Below are positions 1-8,527 of a DNA stretch of 64,000 nucleotides, one piece after another; the stretch's first letter is position 1; every line of letters starts with the position of its first letter. The notes under the pieces were generated by a model. It was not told the DNA's origin and did no database searches. It was given only the letters and a program-made list of their open reading frames with translations. Source of the stretch: an uncultured Brachyspira sp. (GTDB taxonomy: Bacteria > Spirochaetota > Brachyspiria > Brachyspirales > Brachyspiraceae); NCBI RefSeq assembly GCF_910588665.1, contig NZ_CAJUPR010000006.1, forward strand, positions 1-64,000, written 5' to 3'. A program made the position numbers and the translations under genes.

Positions 1-68
1 AAAAATTATAAAATAAAACAGCCTATTATATTATAATAATAGACCGCTTCATTTTTAATATTAAAGAA

Positions 69-1235
69 TTAATTTCTATAAGGGGATATTTCCCTCAATC
101 TTCTTACTATTTTTTCAATAGCATCAGCACAGTACATTATATCTTCAATTGTATTATCCAAAGAAAGAGAAAACCTTGTGGAACTATGAGCATACTCAAA
201 AGGCACTCCCATAGCCTGAAGTACAGGAGAGGTCTCTAATGTGCCTGATGAACAAGCACTTCCGCTAGAGGTACAAATACCATAGCCGTCTAATAAAAGA
301 AGTATGGCTTCTCCTTCTATATTTTTGAAACTGATATTTGAAGTATTGCTTACTCTATCAGCATTTGCTCCATTTATTTTAACATCGGTTATTCTTTTTA
401 AAATCTCTGATTCTAAAGCATCTCTTAATTTTGAAGTATGCTCTGTAAATTTAGAAAGTTCCGCTTTTACCATAGAAACAGCCTTTCCTAAACCTATAAT
501 ATAAGGTATATTCTCAGTGCCGGCTCTTCTCCCCCTTTCCTGATGACCTCCAGTTTGTATGGTTCTTAATTTAGTACCGTTTTTAATATATAAAGCGCCG
601 ATTCCCTTAGGAGCATGTATTTTATGCCCTGCTATTGTAAGCATATCAATATAAGGCTCATCTTTCATATTAAGAGGAAGCTTTCCAGCAGCCTGCACAG
701 CATCTACATGAAATACTGCACCTGCATTTTTTACTATCTCCCCTATTTCTTTTATTGGGAAAATTACTCCTGTTTCATTGTTGGCATACATTATTGAAAC
801 AATTGCAGTATTTTCATCAACGGCATTCTTTAATTCATCAATATCTATATTGCCGTCATTATCAACCGAAAGATAAGTTATTCTGTATCCGTAACGCTCC
901 AAAGATTTGCATGTTTCGATAACTGCAGGATGTTCAACTTTTGTAGTTATAATATGATTTTTAGTGGGATAGGCTTCTATAGTTCCTCTAATAGCCATAT
1001 TATCACCTTCGCTTCCACATGAAACAAAACATACTTCAATAGGTTCGCAGCCTAAAAAATCAGCCACAAGCTCTCTGGACTTTTCCATTTCTCTATGCAC
1101 AGAGCCTGCAGGAGTATACATACTTGAAGGATTAAAATACATATCCTTAAAATAAGGAAGCATAGCCTCTAATACTTCATCATATACTCTTGTTGTGGCA
1201 TTATTATCCATATATATAATTTTTTTATCCGACAT
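69..1235 (-). CDS. nifS: Cysteine desulfurase, NifS/IscS family
   Basis: PLP-dependent enzyme that removes sulfur from L-cysteine and passes it to the neighbouring NifU scaffold for Fe-S cluster assembly in the cytoplasm. The 388-residue length is normal. Visible landmarks are the N-terminal MDNNATT motif, the PLP-stacking His102 (EHPAV), the Schiff-base Lys205 (AGHK) and the mobile-loop catalytic Cys328 (GSACSSG). The short loop around the cysteine places it with NifS/IscS rather than SufS. It starts 12 nt after the nifU stop codon, so the two form an operon transcribed nifU-nifS. The pairing with a three-domain NifU makes this a NIF-type housekeeping system. No nitrogenase genes are present in the window. 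Confidence 0.95.
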   Translation of the reverse strand: MSDKKIIYMDNNATTRVYDEVLEAMLPYFKDMYFNPSSMYTPAGSVHREMEKSRELVADFLGCEPIEVCFVSCGSEGDNMAIRGTIEAYPTKNHIITTKVEHPAVIETCKSLERYGYRITYLSVDNDGNIDIDELKNAVDENTAIVSIMYANNETGVIFPIKEIGEIVKNAGAVFHVDAVQAAGKLPLNMKDEPYIDMLTIAGHKIHAPKGIGALYIKNGTKLRTIQTGGHQERGRRAGTENIPYIIGLGKAVSMVKAELSKFTEHTSKLRDALESEILKRITDVKINGANADRVSNTSNISFKNIEGEAILLLLDGYGICTSSGSACSSGTLETSPVLQAMGVPFEYAHSSTRFSLSLDNTIEDIMYCADAIEKIVRRLREISPYRN

Positions 1236-1247
1236 ATACCTCTCCCG

Positions 1248-2081
1248 TTAAATACCGACAACTTCCAAATCTTTAGAAACAAGTTCCTGCAGTTTAGGCT
1301 CAACAAAACCTTTCAAAGTATTTTTAGAAGAAGCACATGAAGAACAAGCACCTTTAAACTCTATAATTACCTTATTTCCATCAACATCTACAAGTCTTAA
1401 GCTTCCTCCGTCCATTTTCAGCATAGGATTTATTACCTTCTCTAAAGCCTCTTCTATTTTTTTAATCTTCTGAACATTAGTCATAGGTGCATTTTTAGCC
1501 TCTCTCTCCATATCTGCCAGCTCTTCATTTAATATATCTTCAATTTTAACCTTACAGGCTCCGCATCCGCCGCCCGCTTTAGTATAAAAAGTAATTTCAT
1601 CTAAAGTTTTAAGATTATTTTCTCTTACTGCTCTTCTTATTTTAGTATCCGTTATGCCGAAACATTTACAAATAATTGCACCTTCATCATGTTCATCCTC
1701 TTCTGATGCTACTCCTCTGTAATTATTTATAGCCTTCTCTAAAGTTTCCATACCCATAACAGAGCAATGCATTTTTTCTTCGGGAAGACCTCCAAGCTCC
1801 GAAGCTATATCTTTGTTTGTTATATTTTTAGCTTCATCAAGAGTTTTACCCTTAATCATTTCAGTTAATATACTGCTGCTGGCTATAGCCGAAGCACATC
1901 CGAATGTCTGAAATTTAGCATCTTCTATAACTTCTGTATCCTTATTAATTTTTAATGTTAATTTAAGGGCATCTCCGCATACTATACTTCCTGTCATAGC
2001 CTCTGCATCCGGATTTTCTATTTCTCCCACATTTCTAGGGTTAATAAAATGATCTTTAACTTTATCTGTATATTCCCACAT
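1248..2081 (-). CDS. nifU: Fe-S cluster scaffold NifU (three-domain)
   Basis: Scaffold on which Fe-S clusters are built before transfer to apoproteins. All three NifU domains are present in 277 residues. The N-terminal IscU-like domain carries Cys35, Cys62 and Cys106. The central BFD-like domain binds a permanent 2Fe-2S cluster through Cys138, Cys140, Cys173 and Cys176. The C-terminal NifU domain has the Cys246-SS-Cys249 motif. The gene lies just upstream of nifS on the same strand, and a separate single-domain BFD-like gene lies about 80 nt further upstream. An AGGTAGGAA-like ribosome-binding site precedes the ATG. The full-length NifU form is used by several anaerobes in place of IscU or SufU. 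Confidence 0.95.
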   Translation of the reverse strand: MWEYTDKVKDHFINPRNVGEIENPDAEAMTGSIVCGDALKLTLKINKDTEVIEDAKFQTFGCASAIASSSILTEMIKGKTLDEAKNITNKDIASELGGLPEEKMHCSVMGMETLEKAINNYRGVASEEDEHDEGAIICKCFGITDTKIRRAVRENNLKTLDEITFYTKAGGGCGACKVKIEDILNEELADMEREAKNAPMTNVQKIKKIEEALEKVINPMLKMDGGSLRLVDVDGNKVIIEFKGACSSCASSKNTLKGFVEPKLQELVSKDLEVVGI

Positions 2082-2164
2082 GTTCCTACCTCCATCTAAG
2101 TTAATTATTAATATATTAAATATATAAATAATTTCGGAATATAAAAATGATATAATTTTAAAAA

Positions 2165-2341
2165 TTATTTATTCATTTCATTTAATATTTGCTGTATAGC
2201 TACCTGACAGCTTCCGCAGCCCGTACCTGCTTTAGTAGCTGCCGATACCTCTTCAACTGTTTTAAGTTTTTTTGATTTGATAGCATCTCTAATCTGACTC
2301 TCAGTTACAGCCATACAAAAACATATTGTCTTATCAGCCAT
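2165..2341 (-). CDS. Small BFD-like [2Fe-2S]-binding protein
   Basis: A 58-residue protein too short for most gene finders. It starts MADKTICFCMAV and carries the BFD-like cysteine pattern: Cys7-x-Cys9 near the N-terminus and Cys42-x-x-Cys45 in a GTGCGSC motif. This is the same four-cysteine arrangement as the middle domain of NifU downstream, so it probably binds one 2Fe-2S cluster and acts as a small electron carrier or cluster donor, like bacterioferritin-associated ferredoxin. An AGGAGAATCAAA ribosome-binding site precedes the ATG. It lies upstream of nifU on the same strand and may be co-transcribed. The family is clear from the cysteines; the partner protein is unknown. Confidence 0.82.
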   Translation of the reverse strand: MADKTICFCMAVTESQIRDAIKSKKLKTVEEVSAATKAGTGCGSCQVAIQQILNEMNK

Positions 2342-2849
2342 TTTGATTCTCCTATTATATAATTTTTAATTATAAAAAATAATATAAATATTTAAATTTA
2401 TATATATTTATAACCTTCATTGTTAGAATATTGTAATATTTACAAAAAATAAATCAAGTATATTTAAAATCCGTTCTTATATATTTTAATTATTAATAAA
2501 TATAACAAATATTAAATATAAAATTATAATTTTTAAATACTATAGGCTAGTCAATAATAAAAACAGCTTTTTTGGTTCTTTTTTTGACGAAACAAAAAAA
2601 GAATATGAAAAAGAAATCAAACAATAATACATAATACCAACAATACAGAATAATAAAAAAGCTAGCCTGAGCCATTGACTTAATTTATTTAAAATATATC
2701 TGCAGGAACAGTACATAATTTATCAGGATTAAAAAAATATAGAGATGCTGGCTTAAAAAGATAAAACAATAAGAAAAACACTTATACTTACTTCAGATAA
2801 AATCAGATGTAATATTTATAATGGAGACTGGTGTCCGTATTTTTTTATA
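2342..2849. other. Intergenic region with nested inverted repeats
   Basis: About 500 bases with no convincing gene. It holds a perfect 11-bp inverted repeat at 2576-2586 and 2593-2603 with a 6-nt loop, flanked by AGGCTAG (2544-2550) and its exact complement CTAGCCT (2662-2668). The remainder is AT-rich. A short plus-strand stretch near 2815-2845 reads NGDWCPY, which resembles a peroxiredoxin active site, but no open frame surrounds it. Confidence 0.5.
2576..2603. repeat. Perfect 11-bp inverted repeat (hairpin)
   Basis: TTCTTTTTTTG, a 6-nt ACGAAA loop, then CAAAAAAAGAA. The stem is perfect but almost entirely A:T. It lies inside a larger interval bounded by AGGCTAG/CTAGCCT inverted repeats. 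It could be the core of a small non-autonomous repeat or a bidirectional terminator-like hairpin. No transposase is nearby. Confidence 0.6.
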
Positions 2850-4802
2850 CTATTCTCTAAACTGCAAAGAGTACAAATACTGATATTTACCGCCTCTTTT
2901 AATTAAATCTTCATGAGTTCCTGATTCTATTATTTTACCGTTTTCCACAACACATATATAAGTAGCATTTTTTATTGTTGATAATCTATGAGCTATAACA
3001 AATGTAGTCTGAAGATTAATAATCTCATTAAGTGCTTTTTGAACATACATTTCGCTTTCGGTATCCAATGCACTGGTAGCCTCGTCTAGTATTAATATAG
3101 AGGGCTTTTTCACAACTGCCCTAGCAAGTGCTATTCTCTGACGCTGTCCACCTGAAAGCATTACACCTCTGGAACCTATATGCGTATCATAACCATTAGG
3201 AAGTTTAAGTATAAACTCATCGGCATGGGCTATCTTTGCCGCTCTAATCAAATCATCGTCTGAAGCATCAGGATTAGCATATAAAATATTTTCTCTTACG
3301 GTACCGTAAAACAAAATATTCTCCTGAGATACAACACCTATTTGATTTCTTACGCTTCTGGTATTCAATTCATTTATATCAATTCCATCAAACCTTATTA
3401 CTCCTTCGCTTGGCGTAAATAATTTAGGTATTAAACTTATTAAAGTGGTTTTTCCGCCGCCAGAATTACCTACAAATGCAACAACATCTCCTTTTTTAAC
3501 ATTAAAACTTATAGGTCCTAAATGAAAATGTTCGGCACCGCTTCTTCTGGAATATTCAAAATGAACATTTTCAAAAGTTACGGAATGCTCTATAGGATTC
3601 ATTTGTTTTTTACTAGGATCGTCTACATTTTCTGCTGGCAAATCTATAATATCAAAAACCCTAGAAGCTACCTTTTTAGTCATTTGCAAATTTATAACTA
3701 TACCAGATAAATCTCTTACAGGAGTGGAAATATTAAGCATATAAAGCAAAAATCCCCATAGAAACTCAAAAGGCATTTCTCCTTTAAATATAAGAAATCC
3801 TCCGTAAGCAAGTATTATAAGCATTGCAGCTATCATTACAAGCTCTGTCATAGGTCTATTTAATGAAGTAAGAAGGCTTATCTTCCTCATTATATTTATT
3901 AATTCGGTATATAATGATCTGTATCTGCTTACTTCCTGATCCTCTTTTGAAAATATCTTTATAACTTCTATTCCTCTTATATCTTCCTGTATAACCGAAG
4001 TAGTGCTTCCCAAAAGATTCTGCTGAGCCGATATTCTCGTTCTTATTAGCTTTGAAACTTTATCTATACCTAAAGCTATTAAAGGAGCAGCCACAAAACA
4101 AGCTATAGTAAGCTTTACATTAAGTATTAAGAGCATACATAATGTAAGTATTAATGTTAATGGAACGGTAATCATATTAGGAAATGTAGTTGATAAAAAT
4201 GTTTCTATAGTACCTGATTCATTAATAATTCTGCTCATTAAATTTCCTTCTTTTTCCTGCTTAAAAAATGCTATATCAGTATTAAGAAGTCCTTTAAGCA
4301 TATCAGCCCTTACATCTTTGCCTATCTCCTGAGCGGTAAATTGAAAAAGAAAAGTCTTCACATAATCAAAACCTACTCTGAATAAAACATATATAAATCC
4401 TATAATTATAATAAAAGCAAACTGGGCAACTATTATCGGATTTGCTATTGAATCGCCGCTGAAAATCTGCTGAGTGAAATTTTTTGCATTCAAATTGCTG
4501 AATCTGGCTGTTAAATCTGCAATAAACGGAATTTTATCTAAAATATCAACTCTCTTTCCTCCCGTTATAGCTATTGCCATCTGACCAAAAAAAGGCGGAA
4601 GTATATTTATTATTGTATATCCTACGCTTAATATAAAAGAAGGTATAAAAAGTTTTTTATGTCTCATAGCATAGGAAAACATTCTTTTATAAGGATGTTT
4701 TTCTTTATTTGAATAATATTTTTTTATATGTTCTTCGGTAACCGCTTCATAGTCAAAAGGTCTGTCATCTTTTTTAAAAAATTCTTTTATTTTTTTTAGC
4801 AT
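2850..4802 (-). CDS. ABC exporter, fused permease/ATPase (MsbA-like)
   Basis: Half-transporter of 650 residues, the usual size for the MsbA/LmrA family. About 100 N-terminal residues precede and include the first membrane helix, followed by an ABC type-1 membrane domain of about six helices (roughly residues 50-370) and a nucleotide-binding domain. The latter shows Walker A GNSGGGKTT, signature LSGGQRQRIALARA, Walker B ILILDEATSALD and the switch His in FVIAHRLST. It should act as a homodimer in the inner membrane. In a spirochaete with waaA and LptF/G genes, lipid A-core flipping is plausible, but multidrug or other lipid export cannot be excluded from sequence. It stands alone between long spacers. 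Confidence 0.9.
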   Translation of the reverse strand: MLKKIKEFFKKDDRPFDYEAVTEEHIKKYYSNKEKHPYKRMFSYAMRHKKLFIPSFILSVGYTIINILPPFFGQMAIAITGGKRVDILDKIPFIADLTARFSNLNAKNFTQQIFSGDSIANPIIVAQFAFIIIIGFIYVLFRVGFDYVKTFLFQFTAQEIGKDVRADMLKGLLNTDIAFFKQEKEGNLMSRIINESGTIETFLSTTFPNMITVPLTLILTLCMLLILNVKLTIACFVAAPLIALGIDKVSKLIRTRISAQQNLLGSTTSVIQEDIRGIEVIKIFSKEDQEVSRYRSLYTELINIMRKISLLTSLNRPMTELVMIAAMLIILAYGGFLIFKGEMPFEFLWGFLLYMLNISTPVRDLSGIVINLQMTKKVASRVFDIIDLPAENVDDPSKKQMNPIEHSVTFENVHFEYSRRSGAEHFHLGPISFNVKKGDVVAFVGNSGGGKTTLISLIPKLFTPSEGVIRFDGIDINELNTRSVRNQIGVVSQENILFYGTVRENILYANPDASDDDLIRAAKIAHADEFILKLPNGYDTHIGSRGVMLSGGQRQRIALARAVVKKPSILILDEATSALDTESEMYVQKALNEIINLQTTFVIAHRLSTIKNATYICVVENGKIIESGTHEDLIKRGGKYQYLYSLQFRE

Positions 4803-4872
4803 AAATCTATTTTCCTAATCATTATTTTTTTACTTTCAATATACTATATCATAAAATTATATATTTCAATTG

Positions 4873-5565
4873 TCAGTATTCTGTCAAATTCTCGCCGTAT
4901 TCCAATCTAAATTTTCTGTCAGCCATATCGGCAATTGAAACTGAATGCGTAACTATTATCAAAGAAGCGCCGCATTGTACAGTCATATCCCATAATAATT
5001 CTCTCACTATTTCTGCATTTTTTTTATCCAAATTACCCGTAGGCTCATCTGCTAATACAATTTTGGGATTATTTATTAAAGCTCTTGCTATTGCAACTCT
5101 CTGAGCCTCTCCTCCTGAAAGCTCACCTATTCTATGCTCCATTCTGTCTTTTAAGCCCACAGTTTCAAGTAATGACTCTGCCTTTTGTCTGGCTTCTTTT
5201 TTATTATAATTAAGCATTAATGAAGGAATCATAACATTTTCAGCGGCGCTGAACTCTCCAAGAAGATTATGAAATTGGAAAACATAGCCTAGATAATTAT
5301 TTCTGAAATGCGCTAATTGACCTTCATTCATTTTTCCTATATTATTGCCTAATATATTTATACTTCCGTCCGTTATATCATCTATTCCGCCGATTAAGTT
5401 CAAAAGCGTGGTCTTTCCGCTTCCAGATTCTCCTGTTACAGCAAGTATTTCATTTCTGTATATTTCTAAATTTAATGACTTTAAAACTTCAACTTTAGGA
5501 GGACCCATATATGTTTTTTTTAAATTTTCTATCTTTATTAAGATCTCTTTAGAATCATTACTCAT
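4873..5565 (-). CDS. lolD: Lipoprotein-releasing ABC ATPase LolD-like
   Basis: ATPase of 230 residues in the LolD/MacB family. Walker A is GESGSGKTTLLN, the signature LSGGEAQRVAIARAL, and Walker B IVLADEPTGNLD, where the PTGNLD form is typical of this family. Its start overlaps the end of the preceding permease gene by 8 nt, so the two are translationally coupled. With that permease it should drive release of lipoproteins from the inner membrane towards the outer membrane. Only one permease gene is present here, so the complex may contain two copies of it, as in LolDF-type systems. Confidence 0.9.
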   Translation of the reverse strand: MSNDSKEILIKIENLKKTYMGPPKVEVLKSLNLEIYRNEILAVTGESGSGKTTLLNLIGGIDDITDGSINILGNNIGKMNEGQLAHFRNNYLGYVFQFHNLLGEFSAAENVMIPSLMLNYNKKEARQKAESLLETVGLKDRMEHRIGELSGGEAQRVAIARALINNPKIVLADEPTGNLDKKNAEIVRELLWDMTVQCGASLIIVTHSVSIADMADRKFRLEYGENLTEY

Positions 5566-6868
5566 ATCTTAAGACCTCCGCAGGCTTATATCTGCTTGCT
5601 ATATATGCAGGTATTATTGCAAATAAAACTGAAAGCAAAAATGAAATACCTGCGACCATTATAACTTGAGAAGCATGCACTATTGAAGGAAGTCCTCCGC
5701 TTACATAATATATATCGGAAGGGAAAAAATCGGGTACTATGGGCATTAATATACCTGCATTTATTTTAGAAGGTATAAACCAAATTATATTAACTATATA
5801 TTGAAGTATTATCCTAATTCCCTCCAAAGTTTCATTTACATAATTTGCCAATAATATGCCGAATATTACACCTAATACAGTGCCTATTAATCCTATTATT
5901 GCTCCTTCCAAAAAAAATACTTTAGCAACATTTGACGGTCTCAATCCTAATGTCTTTATTATAGCAATATCCCGTCTTTTATCTTTTACAAATATTATCT
6001 GACTTGAAGCAATATTCAAAGCAGCAATCAATATAATAAAAGAAAGTATTAAAGCCAGCATTAATTTTTCAGTATGGAGCGCCTGAAAGAAATTTCTGTC
6101 AAAAAGCATCCAAGGCATAACATTATAAAACTCTTTTAAGTCGGAATTTATTTCTTTTGCCGTTTTATCGGCATTAAAAAAATTCTTTACTTTTACCGCA
6201 ACGCCTGTAACGGAATTATCATATCCTATCATTTTCTGACCTGCATAAAGAGAAACTATAACCATTCTGCTGTCATATTCATAATATCCAGTTTTATAAA
6301 TACCTTTAATAGTAAAAGTAGTTTTCTGAGGTCTGAATCCCTTTTCAAAACTTCCTGAAGCAGAAATTATATCTATAGTATCTCCAACGGATAAAGCATA
6401 ATCCTTAGCCATTTCGGAACCTATTAAAGCATCATTAGTTTTCATATCCTTATTACTGCCTTCAATAAAATTAAAATATTTTATGAAGTCTTTATCTGTA
6501 CTGAATATATTATCCTCAAATGAACGCACTGTTATAAGAATAGTAAAATTATAGCTGCGCATTATACATGGAAGAACTATATACGGATATGCGCTTATTA
6601 TTTCTTTATTATCCGTCATGTTGTCAATAATATATTGATAATCCGTAAGAGGTCTGTCACCGTAAGCGCTGATATTTATATGCGCTCTCATACCTAATAT
6701 TTTATCTCTTATATCGTCCTGAAAACCGTTCATAACTGAAAGTACGGTTATCATAACCATATCTCCGACAAGTATACCAAGCACGCATATAACGGTAATA
6801 ATTGAAACAAATGAAAATTTCTTTTTGGCTCTCAAATATCTGACGCCTAGCATCAATTCTAATCTCAA
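5558..6868 (-). CDS. Lipoprotein-releasing permease LolC/LolE family
   Basis: Inner-membrane permease of 436 residues with the LolC/E/FtsX layout: one N-terminal transmembrane helix (about residues 20-45), a periplasmic domain of about 220 residues, then three C-terminal helices in the FtsX domain. The N-terminal RYLRAKKKFSFVSIITVI and the KDKRRDIAIIKTLGLRPSNV segment ahead of the second FtsX helix are typical of LolC/E. The lolD-like ATPase gene overlaps its 3' end by 8 nt. The ATG is preceded by AAGGAGATAC. A single LolC/E-type gene suggests a homodimeric transporter. Confidence 0.9.
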   Translation of the reverse strand: MRLELMLGVRYLRAKKKFSFVSIITVICVLGILVGDMVMITVLSVMNGFQDDIRDKILGMRAHINISAYGDRPLTDYQYIIDNMTDNKEIISAYPYIVLPCIMRSYNFTILITVRSFEDNIFSTDKDFIKYFNFIEGSNKDMKTNDALIGSEMAKDYALSVGDTIDIISASGSFEKGFRPQKTTFTIKGIYKTGYYEYDSRMVIVSLYAGQKMIGYDNSVTGVAVKVKNFFNADKTAKEINSDLKEFYNVMPWMLFDRNFFQALHTEKLMLALILSFIILIAALNIASSQIIFVKDKRRDIAIIKTLGLRPSNVAKVFFLEGAIIGLIGTVLGVIFGILLANYVNETLEGIRIILQYIVNIIWFIPSKINAGILMPIVPDFFPSDIYYVSGGLPSIVHASQVIMVAGISFLLSVLFAIIPAYIASRYKPAEVLRYE

Positions 6869-7178
6869 AGTATCTCCTTGAATATATAATAATATATTAT
6901 ATATTATATATAATAAATTTAAACCTGCTTTATTTTAAACTTAAATAATTTTATAATAATGCATATTTAAAAACTGTATATCTGTAAAATATATATCAAT
7001 AATTTTATTCGGGTATAAATTAACATCATAATCTTTTTTCCAATTAATAATACCGAAAGATGTTAAATGCCAATCTCATAAAACAAGACTCTCTTCAACT
7101 GTAATCTATGGAACATAATTAAGCTATTGAAATATCATTGATATTCCTAATTTTCTAGCCTATATTTATATATTTAAC
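6869..7178. other. Intergenic region, possible decayed gene
   Basis: About 310 bases with no intact gene. On the minus strand, one reading frame from about 7087 down to a stop at 6941 encodes a protein-like stretch (SFGIINWKKDYDVNLYPNKI) interrupted upstream by stops. It loosely resembles DUF2442-type proteins. The ten bases CTAGCCTATA at 7155-7164 are the exact complement of 2541-2550 at the edge of the repeat region near 2.5 kb. Confidence 0.3.
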
Positions 7179-7679
7179 TTATATTCTAATGTATTCTATT
7201 ATATCAACATTAATATCATTATAAAAAAAAGTTTTTAATTTATTAGAATTAAATAAAGTTTTATCTATTTCAGGAAAAAATCTGCTGCAGCTGTAATTCT
7301 TATTTATATGTGTAAGATAAACTCTATCGGCATAATCTAATGCTCTTTTATATATAGATTCTCCGCCTATTATAAATATCTGATTATGCTTTTCCAATAA
7401 TAATTTTGAAACTGCATCTTCAAAAGAACTGTCATAAAAAAGATTATCATACCGATTCAGTAATTCATTATTAACGCTGGAAGATATAACAATATTTTTT
7501 CTTTTAGGAAGAGGCTTTGAATCTAAAGAATCAAAAGTTACTCTGCCCATAATAACGGCATGTCCTTGAGTTTTACTTCTAAAAAACTGCATATCTTCTT
7601 TAATATATCCCCAAGGCATTTTACCGTTTAAACCTATACCGTTTTTTGAATCTACTGCCGCAATTAATGAAACTATCAT
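7179..7679 (-). CDS. folA: Dihydrofolate reductase
   Basis: Reduces dihydrofolate to tetrahydrofolate with NADPH and so regenerates the cofactor oxidised by thymidylate synthase. It is 166 residues, the normal length. Landmarks are the N-terminal IAAVDSKNGIGLNGKMPW substrate loop, the acidic active-site residue in KEDMQFF, VIMGRVTFDSL and the IIGGESIY cofactor motif. Its ATG overlaps the stop codon of the restriction endonuclease gene (7676-7679), so its translation is probably coupled to that gene. The methylase and endonuclease genes separate it from its functional partner thyA in what is otherwise a classic thyA-folA unit. Confidence 0.95.
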   Translation of the reverse strand: MIVSLIAAVDSKNGIGLNGKMPWGYIKEDMQFFRSKTQGHAVIMGRVTFDSLDSKPLPKRKNIVISSSVNNELLNRYDNLFYDSSFEDAVSKLLLEKHNQIFIIGGESIYKRALDYADRVYLTHINKNYSCSRFFPEIDKTLFNSNKLKTFFYNDINVDIIEYIRI

Positions 7680-8461
7680 TTATTATTATCCTTATTAGAA
7701 AAATCAGAAAAATATTTATCTATTTCCATTCTCATATCATTCCCAATTTCCTCAAAGCATAATAAAATATCATTATATACATCATCTCCGCCAAGAAAAT
7801 TCCATAATTCTTCAGCAACTTTTAATTCTTTTTCTAAATCAAGCATTCCTGCAATAGTCCATCTTTCATAAGGTTTAGGCTCATATGGATTATAAGGAAT
7901 TCCTATCATAGAATAAACATTATTTTCATTATTAGAATACAAAGTAACTGCCGACCATTCCAGTAAAGTTCTTTTAAAATTTTGAAACTCACCTTTATTT
8001 GGTTTAGCTGTTTTTAAATCTATTAAATATATATTATTATCATAATCTTCAATATAAATATCTATTTTTGTAGGTTTTATTTTTGTTATTTCACCTATTT
8101 TACATACTTTTTTTATTAATTCTATTTCTTCATCTTTATTAGGTCTTTTATTTGCTGACCTTAAATCATCCATTATATTTTGTATTATTCTTTGTGCTTC
8201 TGATGTAATTATATTCTTTGAAATTTCTTGTTTTTTAATAACTTTAAATCTATCCTTTCCTAGTTCTATAGCAAGAGGTTCAAATATAGTAGTTCCAAAA
8301 TTAGTATTTAAAGAATGTATAAAAGAAAACAAAGCTTTACCAAGCAAACGAGTATGAAAAGGCATTGATTTTGTTTCTGGTTTATAATCTCTAAATTTAT
8401 TTCTTAAAACAGAATATAATTTTTCTTTTATTGAATCTTTTTGTTTTTTAGTTAATGACAT
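7676..8461 (-). CDS. Type II restriction endonuclease, TdeIII-like
   Basis: 261 residues resembling the TdeIII family of type II restriction enzymes, whose founding member comes from Treponema denticola and, to my knowledge, recognises GGNCC. A PD-(D/E)xK-type core is visible: Asp134 (KIDIYIEDY) followed by IDLK, giving Asp148 and Lys150. The PYNPYEPKPYERWT segment and the LKVAEELWNFLGG segment near the C-terminus are, as I recall, characteristic of the family. AGGAGTTTTT precedes the ATG. The cognate methyltransferase lies immediately upstream in the transcript. The family assignment is good, but the specificity is inferred by homology only. The window contains GGNCC sites (for example near 10574 and 10757), so these would need protection. 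Confidence 0.8.
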   Translation of the reverse strand: MSLTKKQKDSIKEKLYSVLRNKFRDYKPETKSMPFHTRLLGKALFSFIHSLNTNFGTTIFEPLAIELGKDRFKVIKKQEISKNIITSEAQRIIQNIMDDLRSANKRPNKDEEIELIKKVCKIGEITKIKPTKIDIYIEDYDNNIYLIDLKTAKPNKGEFQNFKRTLLEWSAVTLYSNNENNVYSMIGIPYNPYEPKPYERWTIAGMLDLEKELKVAEELWNFLGGDDVYNDILLCFEEIGNDMRMEIDKYFSDFSNKDNNK

Positions 8462-8527
8462 AAAAACTCCTATAACTCTTTTAAATGGAATATTGTTTCT
8501 GAATATTCAGATTTATCTTTTTCTACT

